Shown: positions 25,604 to 37,700 of the stretch, piece by piece | How the letters are laid out: the number at the start of each line of letters is the position of its first letter | Numbering within the stretch: the stretch's first letter is position 1 | Source: Gibbula magus | Taxonomy: Eukaryota > Mollusca > Gastropoda > Trochida > Trochidae | Length of the DNA stretch: 64,000 bases | Assembly: GCA_936450465.1 (NCBI GenBank) | Contig: OW388292.1 | Coordinates: 24,396,652 to 24,460,651, forward strand | Direction: 5' to 3' | Program-made: the position numbers and the translations under genes | The notes under the pieces: generated by a model | Told to the model about the DNA's origin: nothing | What the model saw: only the letters and a program-made list of their open reading frames with translations | The model's database searches: none

Positions 25604-27145
25604 ACAACAATGATTTTTAGCTCTTATGTGATACATTCTTTGCTATTTTTAAATGCCATTTTATGACATTTTGATAAAAGTTTTAACATTGTGTTACTTG
25701 CGAATTTTGTTTTTAGTAATAAATCATGCAAATCCTGATGAATAACTGATCTATTTTCAGGAATGAGATAAAAAGGTTTTACCTTGCTGTTCTTGTTGAT
25801 TTGTCTTTAAGGTTCAAGAAATATAAAAAAAAGTCAACGAGAGACAGATACTAGTTGTTGCATGTTGGGGCACTGTACTGTACGTCAGAGCTCTCTCTGT
25901 CACGCTTATTGACAAGCAATATTGATTCTTATTGTACCCGCGGGACATTCGTAACAGTCCATGTTGTGCCTGACTTACATGATACAGTGCTGAAGGTGTG
26001 GTGCTGGATTATGGAGTTGAGGAAGATTAAGTCATGGATTATCCGGTCAACTCAAACTTTAATCCAATAGGAAGGACAAGTCAAAGATGGCAGTCAGTCA
26101 AAATATCTCATGGATGATGTGGCTTTTAAACAATGGTCAGTGAATTTTTCTGTGATTTAAAATGTTTTGATTTGAAAATAATCAAGGAGTCTGTCCACAT
26201 TTTCATCCTCTTCCCAAGAACCAAAGGGACTGAAATCTTCTGTACAGGTACTGAGCAATGGGGATCATGAATTGTAAATTTGGTGAGCCTCGGACCCCTT
26301 GTTAGGTCCACAACGGTCACATCCGTGATAACCTCTTATATCATCTTCTTACCAAGAACAAAACAACTTAGAAAATGGTAAACTTTTAATGATATCACAG
26401 GCCAGATTTTCATAGTTATCAAGTCTCTCACATATATGTGGCAATTTAAAGAAATGGCAATTAATAAGTTTTCTTTTGCAAGTGAAAGGAAATAGTTTCT
26501 TTTGTTGAAAATATTAAGCATTATACAGACTAGCCCTTCTTGTTAGACTGGGTATCAAACTTTAGTGATCTTCATGTTCTGTTCAAACATTGGAGGAAGT
26601 TGTCCAACCCTCTCCTCAGTATGTTCACTATTGATTAAAAAAACACAAGCAAATGACAGATAATGAACAAGAGTAAGAATAGTTGAAGAAAGAAGTGTTT
26701 GACTGAGACCAAGTCGAAAGGGGAAAAGTCTTATGGTCTTCAAACCCTTGTCAAAAGATAGTGACCAAAAAGTTTAAAAAATGGCTGGATCAAAATTCTA
26801 AAAGAGCTTCATGCTTCCAGTGTAAATTGCCCTATATTTAAAAGTATTCATATTTTTTAAATGTCAGTTATCGGTTATATAAGAGTTTTTAGACATGTTT
26901 GACTTGTATAACATGAAATTGTGTTTGTGCCTACCATGGTAACCGACTTGTTATAAACAAATTATTGAAAGTTATTGACAAACCGATTAGAGGCTATATC
27001 AGGGTATTTTTTGTGAACACGATATTCGAGGAGATACTCCTGTTTACATATATACAGTCCAGTTGAAACATATTACCAAAGGTAATACTTTGATGACTTT
27101 ATGTTTGATAATTAGCAGCTCTGACTAAGTCGGAGCTGCTATCAG
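25604..27145. other. Non-coding, no feature recognised
   Basis: No supportable frame or RNA. TCTTATGGTCTTCAAACCCTTG near 26731 resembles the decayed tandem text at 19.5-19.97 kb. Confidence 0.35.
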
Positions 27146-28194
27146 TTTTTGTACAGTTTCCATCGCCGCCGCCGCGTTTTGTATTGGCTATAACTTTTTT
27201 TCTTATTAGGTTTTGAGAACTCATATACATAACTTCTTACTTATACCCCTGGGGAATTATTTTGACATGTTCATATTCAAGGTCAAAGGTCAAGGTCACA
27301 AGTTCTGAAATTGCTAAAACAATCCCTGTCAACACGATAACTTGTAATATTTGTGCTATCAGGTTCTTATTTGGTATATATCAACTATGGAGAAAGGCCA
27401 AGATTTGAAAAGGTTTTCGCTAATATTTATATTTATTAACACTTTGAATCATTACATGATTGTGATACACAATGAAAAGTGATCACTGATTGTGTGACCT
27501 TGAATTTTAAAGGTCAAGGTCACGAGATATGGTCATGCTGACCAGTTCTGAAATCACTAAGTAATTTTTTTTCCATGAAGATATTAACACCTCATATAGA
27601 TAGTTTAATTTCTTTCTTATACACCTGGTGAATGATTTTGACATGTTCACATTCAAGGTCATGAGTTCTGAAATCACTACATCAATCCTTGTAAACAAGA
27701 TAACTTCAAACTTTTTTTTGTGCTATTAGGCTCTTATTTGGTTTCTATGAACTATGGAGAAAGACCAAGATTTGAAAACGTTTTCGCTAAAATCTGTCAA
27801 CGGTCAAGGTCACAGTGAGGTCAAAACTTAAGCATGCTTTTGTGAATATGCCGTATTTTAACTATGAACACTTTGAGTCATTGCATGATTATTATACACG
27901 ATGAAAAGTGATCATTGATGGTGTGACCTTGAAGGTCAAAGGTCAAGGTCATGAGATATTTGTTAAGGCCACATTAATCCTTTGATCAAATTTTGAAAGA
28001 AGAAATAGGTTTTAAGAACAAACTTGTGAAAAGTGACCCCAGTGATGATTAGTAATAACAGTATAATGAACAAACTTTTGTTAAAAAGAATTCCCATTTT
28101 ATTGATGCTGACGAGAAGGCGGAACAGGGAAAGGCGAGACCCTAAGTTTCGGAGCTGCTCTGCTTTTGCGGTGTCCCGCAAACGCTAATCTAGT
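27146..28194 (+). repeat. Long dispersed repeat rich in AAGGTCA, copy 1 (internally duplicated)
   Basis: This copy shares CGCCGCCGCGTTTTGTATTG, ATACATAACTTC, ATGAAAAGTGATCA and GCTCTGCTTTTGCGG with the copy at 28440-29149. It is longer because about 360 bp containing TTCTGAAAT...ATGGAGAAAG...AAGGTCAAGGTCA occurs twice inside it. AGGTCA hexamers, several as direct repeats, recur (27279-27298, 27508-27520, 27798-27820, 27932-27951). No coding frame. Confidence 0.8.
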
Positions 28195-28439
28195 TTGGAA
28201 AAAATTTATGCGCACATTCATTGAAAAAAGCAATGAGGAGTAAAGCCATTCATCAGCTTGAAAGCTTTGCTACGTCTTACCAGGACGTAGATTGTCTTTA
28301 ACTAGTGGATATTCTATCAATATACCGGTATGTATGTTTCAGTATTAAAAAGTTGTAAAATTAGTAAAATTACAGCGTTTTTCTCCTTTGAAGTAATGCA
28401 CACAAGAATAATGGCATATACGCCTGTTAGGGAGTTTGT

Positions 28440-29149
28440 TATTGTTCAGTTTCCGCCGCCGCCAGTGTGTTTTGTATTGGCTATAACTTTTTTCCAAGAA
28501 GGTTTTCAGAACTCATATACATAACTTCGTACTTATACCCTGGGGAATTTTTTTGACTTTTGACATGTACACATTCAAAGACAATGGTCAAGGTCACGAG
28601 TTCTGAAATTGCTACAAAAATCCTTGTAAACACTTACACATAACTTACAAAATATTTGTGCTATCAGGCTATTATTTGGTGTACATCAATTAACGAGAAA
28701 GACCAAGGTTTGAAAAGGTTTTCGCTAAAATATGTCAACGGTCAAGGTCACAGCGAGGTCACAACTTAAGCATGCTTTTGTGAATATGCCTTATTTTAAC
28801 TATGAACACTTTGAATCATAACATGATTGTTATACACAATGAAAAGTGATCATTGATTGTGTGACCTTGAAGGTGAAATGTCAAAGGTCAAAGTAATGAG
28901 ATATTGGTTAAGGCCATGTCAACCATTTAATCCAATTTTGAAATCAGAAATAGGTTTTAAGAACAAACTTGTGTAAAGTGACCCCAGTGATGATTCAACT
29001 TGTTAGTAATAACTCCAATAATGAACAAATATTTGTTAAAAGTAAATCCCATTTTATAGCTGCTGTGGAGAAGGCGGAACAGGGAAATGCGAGACATTTA
29101 GTTTCGGGGCTGCTCTGCTTTTGCGGTATCCCGCAAACACTCATCTAGT
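28440..29149 (+). repeat. Long dispersed repeat rich in AAGGTCA, copy 2
   Basis: Begins TTATTGTTCAGTTTCCGCCG and ends GCAAACACTCATCTAG, parallel to copy 1. It carries GGTCAAGGTCA at about 28588 and 28741 and CAAAGGTCAAAG near 28880. Copies one and two lie in the same orientation about 250 bp apart. Confidence 0.8.
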
Positions 29150-30320
29150 CTTAGTTATGTCTTTCAAGATTTATGCATATGACAAACATGTTTCTGTATT
29201 CCACTTCTAAATGCCCTCAAAGACTTGATTTTTTCAAATAAAATAATGTGTTTGAAATTTCCAATTTTATCAATTCCAAACAAAATTTTGTTGATGAATG
29301 TGTTTTTGTCCATGTTGTATATATATGATATTTACAATTCTCTCTTGAACTTGTTCAGGTTGAGGGAAAATAACTTTCTCCTTTTGCCAGTTTATTTGCA
29401 TTGTGAATTTGAGACAGTTTGATTTTCTCTCTCCTTCAGTAGAGATCAATTAATAACTGACATTCTCAAATCGATAAGCTCCACACAGGTCTGGGAGTGA
29501 GGAGCTGAGAGAAAGTGATTAGGAGCAATCAGTTGAGTGTAAACTACCTCCACCTTGCTGAACTTGGGAAACCTGTATAAGGAGAAAATGATAGAAATGG
29601 AAAAAATGGCACTGTTATACAACGCAAAGGTTCGTGAAGAAAGTTCATGTGTTACGGACAAAAATGGATGCAGACATATGGATAGACAATGCAGTTTCTA
29701 TATTCCTTAGTCGCATAGTAAGAACTAGAATTGAAGATTAAAGTCTAAAGTCGTAAAAGTAATCAGAAAGATTTTATATCTGAAACAACAATGACCAGTT
29801 ATATGTACCTCAAATCAATTAGTACACATATGTACACATCACAAGAGACTTCATTCTCGCTTTAATACATCACAGATTGCCCAACAAAATCTGATTACAG
29901 CCAAAATAGCTGTTTAAGCATATTAATGTACTGTGGGAAGAAATGACTTGAGTAACATTTATGGGGAGAGAAAGGTTACCATGGAAAATAGCATTATTTC
30001 ACTTTGTACATTTTGTTCACTGCAGTATGTTTGTCAAGGTTATATCTCTAAAACTCATAGGTAGTTTATTCCTGAAACTAATCCACAGATGTGGTGTGTT
30101 TTGTTATCTTGTGTTTATCAAATCTTGACTTTTCCATGCAAATACGCATTTTTGACTTTCATCATGGTAGTTTGCTTGTCCAGGTTGTGTTATGAAATCA
30201 GATGAAGTTACATTCTTTTGAACATGTCGAATGAGATAGAAATTGGTTTCTTTTCAAGGACAAACGAGATAAAAGGGGAGGTAACTGTTCTAGAGGGCAT
30301 ATGTCTGACGTCATAATGTA
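29150..30320. other. Non-coding, no feature recognised
   Basis: AT-rich sequence between a dispersed repeat and a SINE. No gene is supported on either strand. Confidence 0.35.
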
Positions 30321-30590
30321 GGGGTGCCATAGTGCACTGGGTAGCGTGTTCGGCTTCCGATTAACAGGGTTCAAATCTGGTTGGGGAGAACCGTTCTTGT
30401 TCTACATGAAGTAAGGCTTGGGTGCACTACTACACTAAATATCAGCTCAGTACGCCCCATAGTTCCACTGCAATACATAGTAATAATGGGGTTGTCGGCT
30501 TTTCTCTGTAATAATACTAGCAGTCATGATACAAGTGAAGTACTCTTGAAAGTAGTATAAAACCCCAAATCGAGTCACCTCACCTCCTTA
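30321..30590 (+). mobile_element. tRNA-derived SINE, copy with head
   Basis: The A-box-like TAGTGCACTGGGTAGCG and the B-box-like GGGTTCAAATCTGG form a tRNA-like head. The body, with AGTAAGGCTTGGGTGCA, AATACATAGTAATAATGG and TACTCTTGAAAGTAGTATAA, matches the better-preserved copy at 46661-46978. It ends GAGTCACCTCACCTCCTTA. Confidence 0.75.
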
Positions 30591-31441
30591 TGCGACCAGT
30601 ACTCACATATTGAGTTACCCTATATGATATATATAAGTTTTTGTATTGATGCTTGAAGCCAAGTTTAAAATGTTATTTGAACTGATATCAAACAGAGTTG
30701 CAGTATTGTCATTGTTGGGACATGGTCTATATATTGCACTCAGATGACTGTGGCAAATATTTGTGAATACCATTGCTGTAGGATAAGACTGAACAGTAAA
30801 ATCCTTGCAGTTAGTTTGACCTTTGAAACTGAAATCGTTGATGGTATATACAACGTTTATTCAATCTATAAACACCTTGGAAAGTGTTGACCATTGGGGA
30901 TTTGATTAAAAGGTGTGGTGTTTCATGCTGACGTTATAGGTGGAAAAGATGCTACCATAGTATCTGATATCTACGCTGATGCTGACAGAGTCATTTTCTT
31001 TCCCAGTGTGTGGTAATTTTTTTCCCAGGGTGTGGACATAGAAACATTGTAGTGAGAATATCAATCTGATTGATGGTTAGTGGAACAAGAAAGAAGGGGA
31101 CAGATTGTCAATGTGGTGAACAATATACAGACACCTTGGCAAGTCCGCTGTAGGGGAGTGGTGGTACCCAGATATCGAACTCACAGTAACATTTTGCCAC
31201 AACAGTTCATTGTTCTTAATATGTCTCAAATATATGCATTACATTTCTTTTGAGTATAGGCTTATTCGTACACTTTCGGAAATCGCTTGAATTTACAGAA
31301 ATGCCTTTTTCATTGTCATTTTACGACTTAACAGCATTCGCAATAAATATGTTACTATGTTTGTTATTCCAATTACATACATATTTCAAGTTAGTGATTA
31401 AATTAAATTGCCTTGTAAATCTGGTACCATATTCTTTGTAG
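30591..31441. other. Non-coding sequence up to the first coding exon
   Basis: This is the end of the upstream intron. TCTTTGTAG at 31433-31441 is the acceptor. No gene other than the exon that follows is seen. Confidence 0.5.
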
Positions 31442-31445
31442 GAGA

Positions 31446-31782
31446 ATGAATGGGCAGAACTCTAGTCGTAACCCCGGCAACCAGAATGTTCCCCCCAGCA
31501 ACAAGAGCAATCGTATGGATATACCCACTCTGCGAATTCAAGCTGAGACTCCGGTGCCACCGAAATGTGCCACACCGGGCACACCGCAAGTGAACGCTCG
31601 CTCCAGTGACAAGGGCATCCATTTTCCATCACTGAGCTCCTCTCGGTCATTGGTCAATGGAGGCAAACCCTTGGGAAGACAAAATGGCTATGATCAGAAG
31701 TCAGTATTTCCTACGCCGCGCACAAATGGAATGCAAAATGGTCACTCAATTACCCACAGCTTGGGAAGAACACACAAAACAG
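31446..31782 (+). CDS. GLIS3: GLIS1/3 first coding exon (N-terminus)
   Basis: The exon follows an acceptor (TTCTTTGTAG, ending 31441) and starts with GAGA just before the ATG at 31446, which has A at -3. It ends at a strong donor, CAG|GTAAGAG, at 31783. It encodes 112 full codons plus one base (phase 1) of a Ser/Asn/Pro-rich, low-hydrophobic sequence without a recognisable domain. This fits the poorly conserved N-terminus of GLIS proteins. Base composition is more GC-rich and codon-like than the flanks. The ATG is the first in the exon, but the four preceding bases carry no stop, so translation could begin in an exon further upstream. The leftover G joins AT of the next exon to give Asp113, and the frame then runs open for 1.6 kb; this is the main support for the junction. 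Confidence 0.82.
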
Positions 31783-34700
31783 GTAAGAGTATTACTTTTA
31801 TTTCGATATTTTTCCTTGTTTTTTTGTTGTTGACTTGAATTGCATCATCCAAATTGAAAGGTGCCACAGATTTGGAACATCAAATATCAATTTATTTTGA
31901 GGGAACTATTTCTTCTGTTATTAAATTCAAGACTGTATATGACAAGCTTTCACTTAGGTTATTGATTATCCTTGCTTGCTTCATCACTTCATATACCATT
32001 GTTGCATGTTGAGAAATATGATATCTCACTGCAGGGAAGAGGACGTTCGTTGTTTATCATATAACATATTAGTAAAGGATAACAAATATAAATCATGTTG
32101 GCCTAATATTCCATAATCATTGAGTAGTAATGATGATTCGTGAGTGTGTTACGTGAGGACTTAACAGAAAGCATAGGTAAATACAAAATTAACAACAAAT
32201 ATGTCAATCATGATGGCCTAACGAGGCAGGTAGGTCAGGGTGTCAGGACGGCAGGTAAATGTTCATTCATTGAGTGAGTACCTGTAGGACTCAGGTACTG
32301 ATAATAGAGCGCAGGTGCAAAGTCCAACCCTAACTCGAGGGGGGACCGAGGAAGGAAGCTTTTCATTGTTGCAGATTTACATCGAGCTCAGAATCAAACC
32401 CAGACTTTCAGCCGCAGTAATCTCTGGATTTACGCTGAAATTTCGCTTCAAATGAAGGCCATATCGACTGGCGTTTATAATAGATGGGCTGATGTTTATT
32501 GTGTTTCCCATTGTCTGAATAAAAGGTGTAATCCAGGTGATAGGTTTATTGAATCTCAGTTGATATCCAGTAGATGTGCTATTGTCTGATGCATTGTTAG
32601 CTCTAGAAAGGTTAAGATAAATTGGAAATTAAATTAAACAATCTTTCTTACCACTTGAGGTATTGTTTATATGAGGTAGTAGTTTCAGTATGTATAGCTT
32701 GAATGGTATATAATTAAGTTTTAAAAATGCAGCTATTGTCAGTGTATAAAATAAGTATGAAATATAACCAGCCCGAAATTGTCATTTTGTCAATTTAAAT
32801 GGCAATAATTAATATAAACATCATAAACTTATCAGTCTGGGCCAAAAGTCTGGACCTGAGATCATATGCTAATTTATTACTCACCCGTTGAAGATATTGC
32901 TGTTTAATAAATCTGCAATGTTATCGCGTGCTGCCAATTGATGTGACGTCATTATGACATAAATATGACGTCACAATATTAGCGCTGAGGTCGCAATGGA
33001 GTGTGTCCCATTTATCGACAAGTTCGTGGAATTAAGTGGGATTTAAAACAGTGAGTAATAAATAAAATACTAAACTGTTCTGTTTAATAACATATTTATG
33101 AAACTTGTGAATGGCATCGGTATATAAATCGCTTTCACTCGTCAAATACCAAACCTCTCGTATGTATAAATATGTTAATAAAGGGACATCTTTTAGTATT
33201 CTCTATATATGAAATATTCCCCAAGCAATAACTCATCACAATAGAGAATATTGGAATTTCTCTTAAACTAATTTTAACTAATTTCAACTAAAAGAACAAT
33301 ATTTTATACATGATTTAAAACGTGTTTGTGTAATTGTTTTTCAATAATGTCAAACTTACAAAGAATGTATCAAGGCAATTTCTTCTAAACATTCATCAGA
33401 TTGTATTGACTTTTGAAAAATGTATCTGATTTTCAAACAGAAAACATGCAAAATCAAGAAAAAAAGCATGTCAAGAAAATATTTTTCTTGATTATTCACC
33501 AGAATTCAGTTGTTTTGTGAAGTGGAAAGACCAAAACAACAATTCTTTTTTAGACTTTTAGACAGTGACCTCTTAATGCCTCTTAAATCTACTGTATATA
33601 TAAATAATAATTTAATGGACAAAAGATTCAAATTGTTGACTAGTATCTAATATAAAATCTTTGATATTGTGATTGTGAATTATCCTGACAAAAAAATATG
33701 TGTTTATTTTGTAATAATAATATTATGAAATCTAAAACCATATATTTACCTTTCTAAAAGTAGATATTTGTTACATGTATATACCATGTTTATAGCAGAT
33801 AGATGATTGATAGTTACCAAGTAACATTTACCGTAAATTCTCAAATAATTGGCGAAAATAATACTTATGAATATTAATTTATGAATATTCATTTCAAACA
33901 CTGTTTTCACCCAGAAATTATGAAAGGTAGGCAGTTACTCAATTCAGGCGATTATTTAAGGATATACGGTACATCATCTGAATAGAGATTTCTCAAATCA
34001 CAGCTCTGTCAACAGTGCTAATGAATTACTGTTGACAGCCCGTAATCATCACAGTGGATGATGTTGAAAGATCAATGAAAATAATATGGATAAGAAATAT
34101 GAGCATGTGTGACTAAATAAAAATATAAAATTGATATCCTTTTGATAATATGGAAAAGCTGATATGATATATTGCAAAACTCTTATAAGAATAATAATGA
34201 TCTTTTTATACCAGGAAATTATACTCTTTTGTGAATAATTCTTACATGTTTCTGAGTATCGCATTGAACCAGAGTTTCAGGTAAAAAATAGGTATAAGAA
34301 AATTATGTATGGTAATGTATCAACCGTATGAAATAAGTTTGAAAAGTAGCCCCCCCAATTTAAACAGTGAAAAATAAAGAAAAACCTTAAAAGTTAGCAG
34401 CCGAATCCAAATTAACCTGATTTCGGGCTGGCAGACATGCTTTATTTTAAACATTCATACCAGTGCTTTGAAATTTATGCGAATAAGAAACAAACATGAT
34501 AGGTGTTCGGTAATTTTCAAATCAAGACATGAGCTGACTATACAATGTTGATAATAGCTGTAATTAATTATCTCAACAGTTGAGTCATTTAGCAGGCTAT
34601 GTCACAGAAGACACAATATGTGATATTCTGTTGACAAATGTTCTTCCAGCTGTGTCATAAAATGTTAAACATACCTGTAATCAAGGGCATAAATATTTAC

Positions 34701-37700
34701 CTGTCTCTTACGTGGCGTACCTGTAATCTGGTGATTGTGTTACCTGGTCGAGGAGGTGTATGGGGGAATAAGATGCAAGGAAAACAGAGATTGATCAAAT
34801 CTGACATGCCGACGCATATCTAATGCCGTCGTAGCCTAATAAAGCTGCAATAATGCACAGTGTGTAAACATCTCTATAGATATATTGTTGTGTTGAAGGT
34901 GCTGTCAAACACATGATACATATTGTCTTGCTGCAGAATTATTCAACAGTAATTATAGACTAGTTTGACATGGGAATCTAGGAAATAGGGGATATGTTGT
35001 GTTTTCAGTGTACTATCAGTTATTCCTCATGGAATGAAAGGGTAAAACTTATATATTCTCATGTGACGATGTGATGAGTGATACATATATGCATTTGAAA
35101 GTATGGAATGCATATAAAATAAATGGCTTACAATAAAATCACAAAATATTCTCTATAATATACATGGTAGTTCGTCTCCTATAGACGGTCACCCGGCAAC
35201 ATCTCGGACATGATAGTGTGGCACTTGTTCACAATGTTCCGAGCATCATCAGCTAACTACCAATCAGTCTGAATAAAATCAACCGTTTTCTGAGGAATAC
35301 AAGTTGAAAAATAGTGCATCTACCAGGATATGAACTCATCCCGTTCGGAGGTTTCCTCTCCAAACAGTCTTATGACGGCCTGTATGCTTGCATGTTGTTG
35401 CACAATTCAGGTAGCCAATCACAAGACCTCCAACAAAAGAATTCAGTGTAAGAAGCTACATCAAGTAACTACCAGATCATCCTTTCATCGTTTCGGTAAC
35501 ATTTGGAATGCACTGACCAATGATTCTGAAGGCGTTCAAAATGGAGATAGATTAAAAACTAAGATGTGAATGGCCAGCTAATGACTGGTTTTATCTGTAC
35601 TAACTGGTCACATATATTTAAGGGGTCAGACCTCATGTCAAGACATCTATAAAACAAATTTGTGTCCCAATAGATGCACTATTTTTAAGATTTTATTCCT
35701 CGAAACATGGTTGATTTTGAACAGACTGAACTACCAATTTGAATTAAATTTCAATCACTGTGTTTAAAAATGTAGCCGTTATTTTCATGCTGGCTTAAAT
35801 TTTCTTCATCTGAAGCCAGATCTGAGAGATGGAAATTGGAAAAGTGAAAATTGTAAAGTTTCCCAAAAAACAAAACATTAATAACATTGAAAACTATAAT
35901 GTTTAAGAGGAAAAATAAATGATGTCAAGGCATATTTTGGGGAAAAGTAACCAGATACAATATTACAATTAACCAAACAATTAATAATCAAACTTGCATG
36001 AACTTGTGTCTCATTATGGACTTTAATTGTGGAAAATGTCATTTTGATGCAAAAATATCTTGTCAAGAAATTATTATTTAAATCATAAAAACAATGTAGA
36101 AATATTTTAGAAAGACAATGAATATATGGATGTTCAACTTCTTTATTTCACAATGGCGACGTCTCGGTATAGATCCCTATACCATTATCAAGCATAATCT
36201 TTCTATTACCACCAACTTCTAAAATGCCTCTCAAACAGTTTAGAAATATTTTGGAAAAATTGTGCCTGGAATGAAAATATCTTGTGTAGATATGTTCTTA
36301 CATATTTGTAAAAAGTAGGTTTATCCCAGATATATTTTGGAAAAAAAAAGAAGAAAATGAATGTGTTTAATCCTCCTTACCAATAACGCATCAACGTACA
36401 CTTTATGATATGTCAAGTCTTGTGCACTGTAATCATATTGTCAATCTTGCACCTGCGTTGACATGTAGACGATACTATTTATTTTCAACACCTAGTTCAT
36501 TATTTACATAATGATGGGTTTTTTAATGCTCATACCTTGTTGAATGACTATGTCGTATGTTAATCTTGATACATTGTAACTTGACAGTAGCCCATTAAAT
36601 ATGCATAATGTATCATAATCTCAAAGTCTCATGTTATTATGTAGTTATAATCCCTATACTTTATGTTGATATAAGACTGTTTTGACACGTCGGAAATAAA
36701 TTCCTTTTGAAAATTTTCAGTTCAATTTAAAAAAAGTATCTGAAACTCCATGAATAGGTTTCCCTTTGTATCATGATATTCTATTAACATTTTTGTATAC
36801 TTTACCACTGCATATAAAGAAGAAAAGCCTATTGAGGCATGATCTATCTGTAGATCTTTATTTGTATATCTCCAACTTTTTATGTCTAAACAGATCATAT
36901 TGCTCAATAAACAGAATATTTTATTGCTTTTGGAATTAGGAAGAGTGTAGATGTACGAGTGTTTTTTTACATTACTTGGACATCGTTGACATTTATTTCA
37001 GTTTGAAGGAACATGAAGTAACACGAAATACACAGTTATCACAATGAAAAGAAGGAGATCTACTCCTCCTGTTTCGTCTCTACATGTATGAAATTATATA
37101 TATAATTAGGCCCGGTGAAAATAATATCATCTTTCTTTGGATGTTTCAATAAAATCAGATTTTTTATACAAAATAATGGCTTATTTTTCTGCTATTATGT
37201 AGTTCGAGGATGGTAGTGGAATAGATTTTCCTTTCGTTTGTGTTTAAAGAACTTCTCTGATTTCTGATATTTCTCAAAATATTATTTATGATATAGTTGT
37301 AAAAGAAGAATTAATTTTTGCATTGAATCTGTAAATTTACACTTATAAATCAAATTTATGAGAGAGATTTTTTTTTTGGATGTGATGCTTAGTTAAATGC
37401 ATTGCAAGTTTCCTGCTCAGGTGATACCTGTTGCCCCTCAATCCAATACTGTTGTAAACTGAAATTTTTAAAATCTAATAATTTTAATTTAATTTTTCTT
37501 GACTTTTATCAATATTGGGCAGTTTTGATCTTCAGAGTAGAGAATATGTTTGACATTGTGAACAAATATTTGACATTGCTTATTCTCTTCAATTTATGAG
37601 TGTATTTTATGAACATAATATGCTTTTTGAAATAAAATATAATAAAACATGGTAATTGACAGGATACATCCAATTTAAGATAATTAACTCCGAAAGCAGT

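Noticed and set aside
24030..25610. 526-codon minus-strand frame of 15-residue repeats as a protein gene
   Set aside because: It is wholly made of the 45-bp minisatellite, opens at an arbitrary ATG beside it, ends just after it, and equally good frames exist on the other strand. No signal peptide or non-repeat domain.
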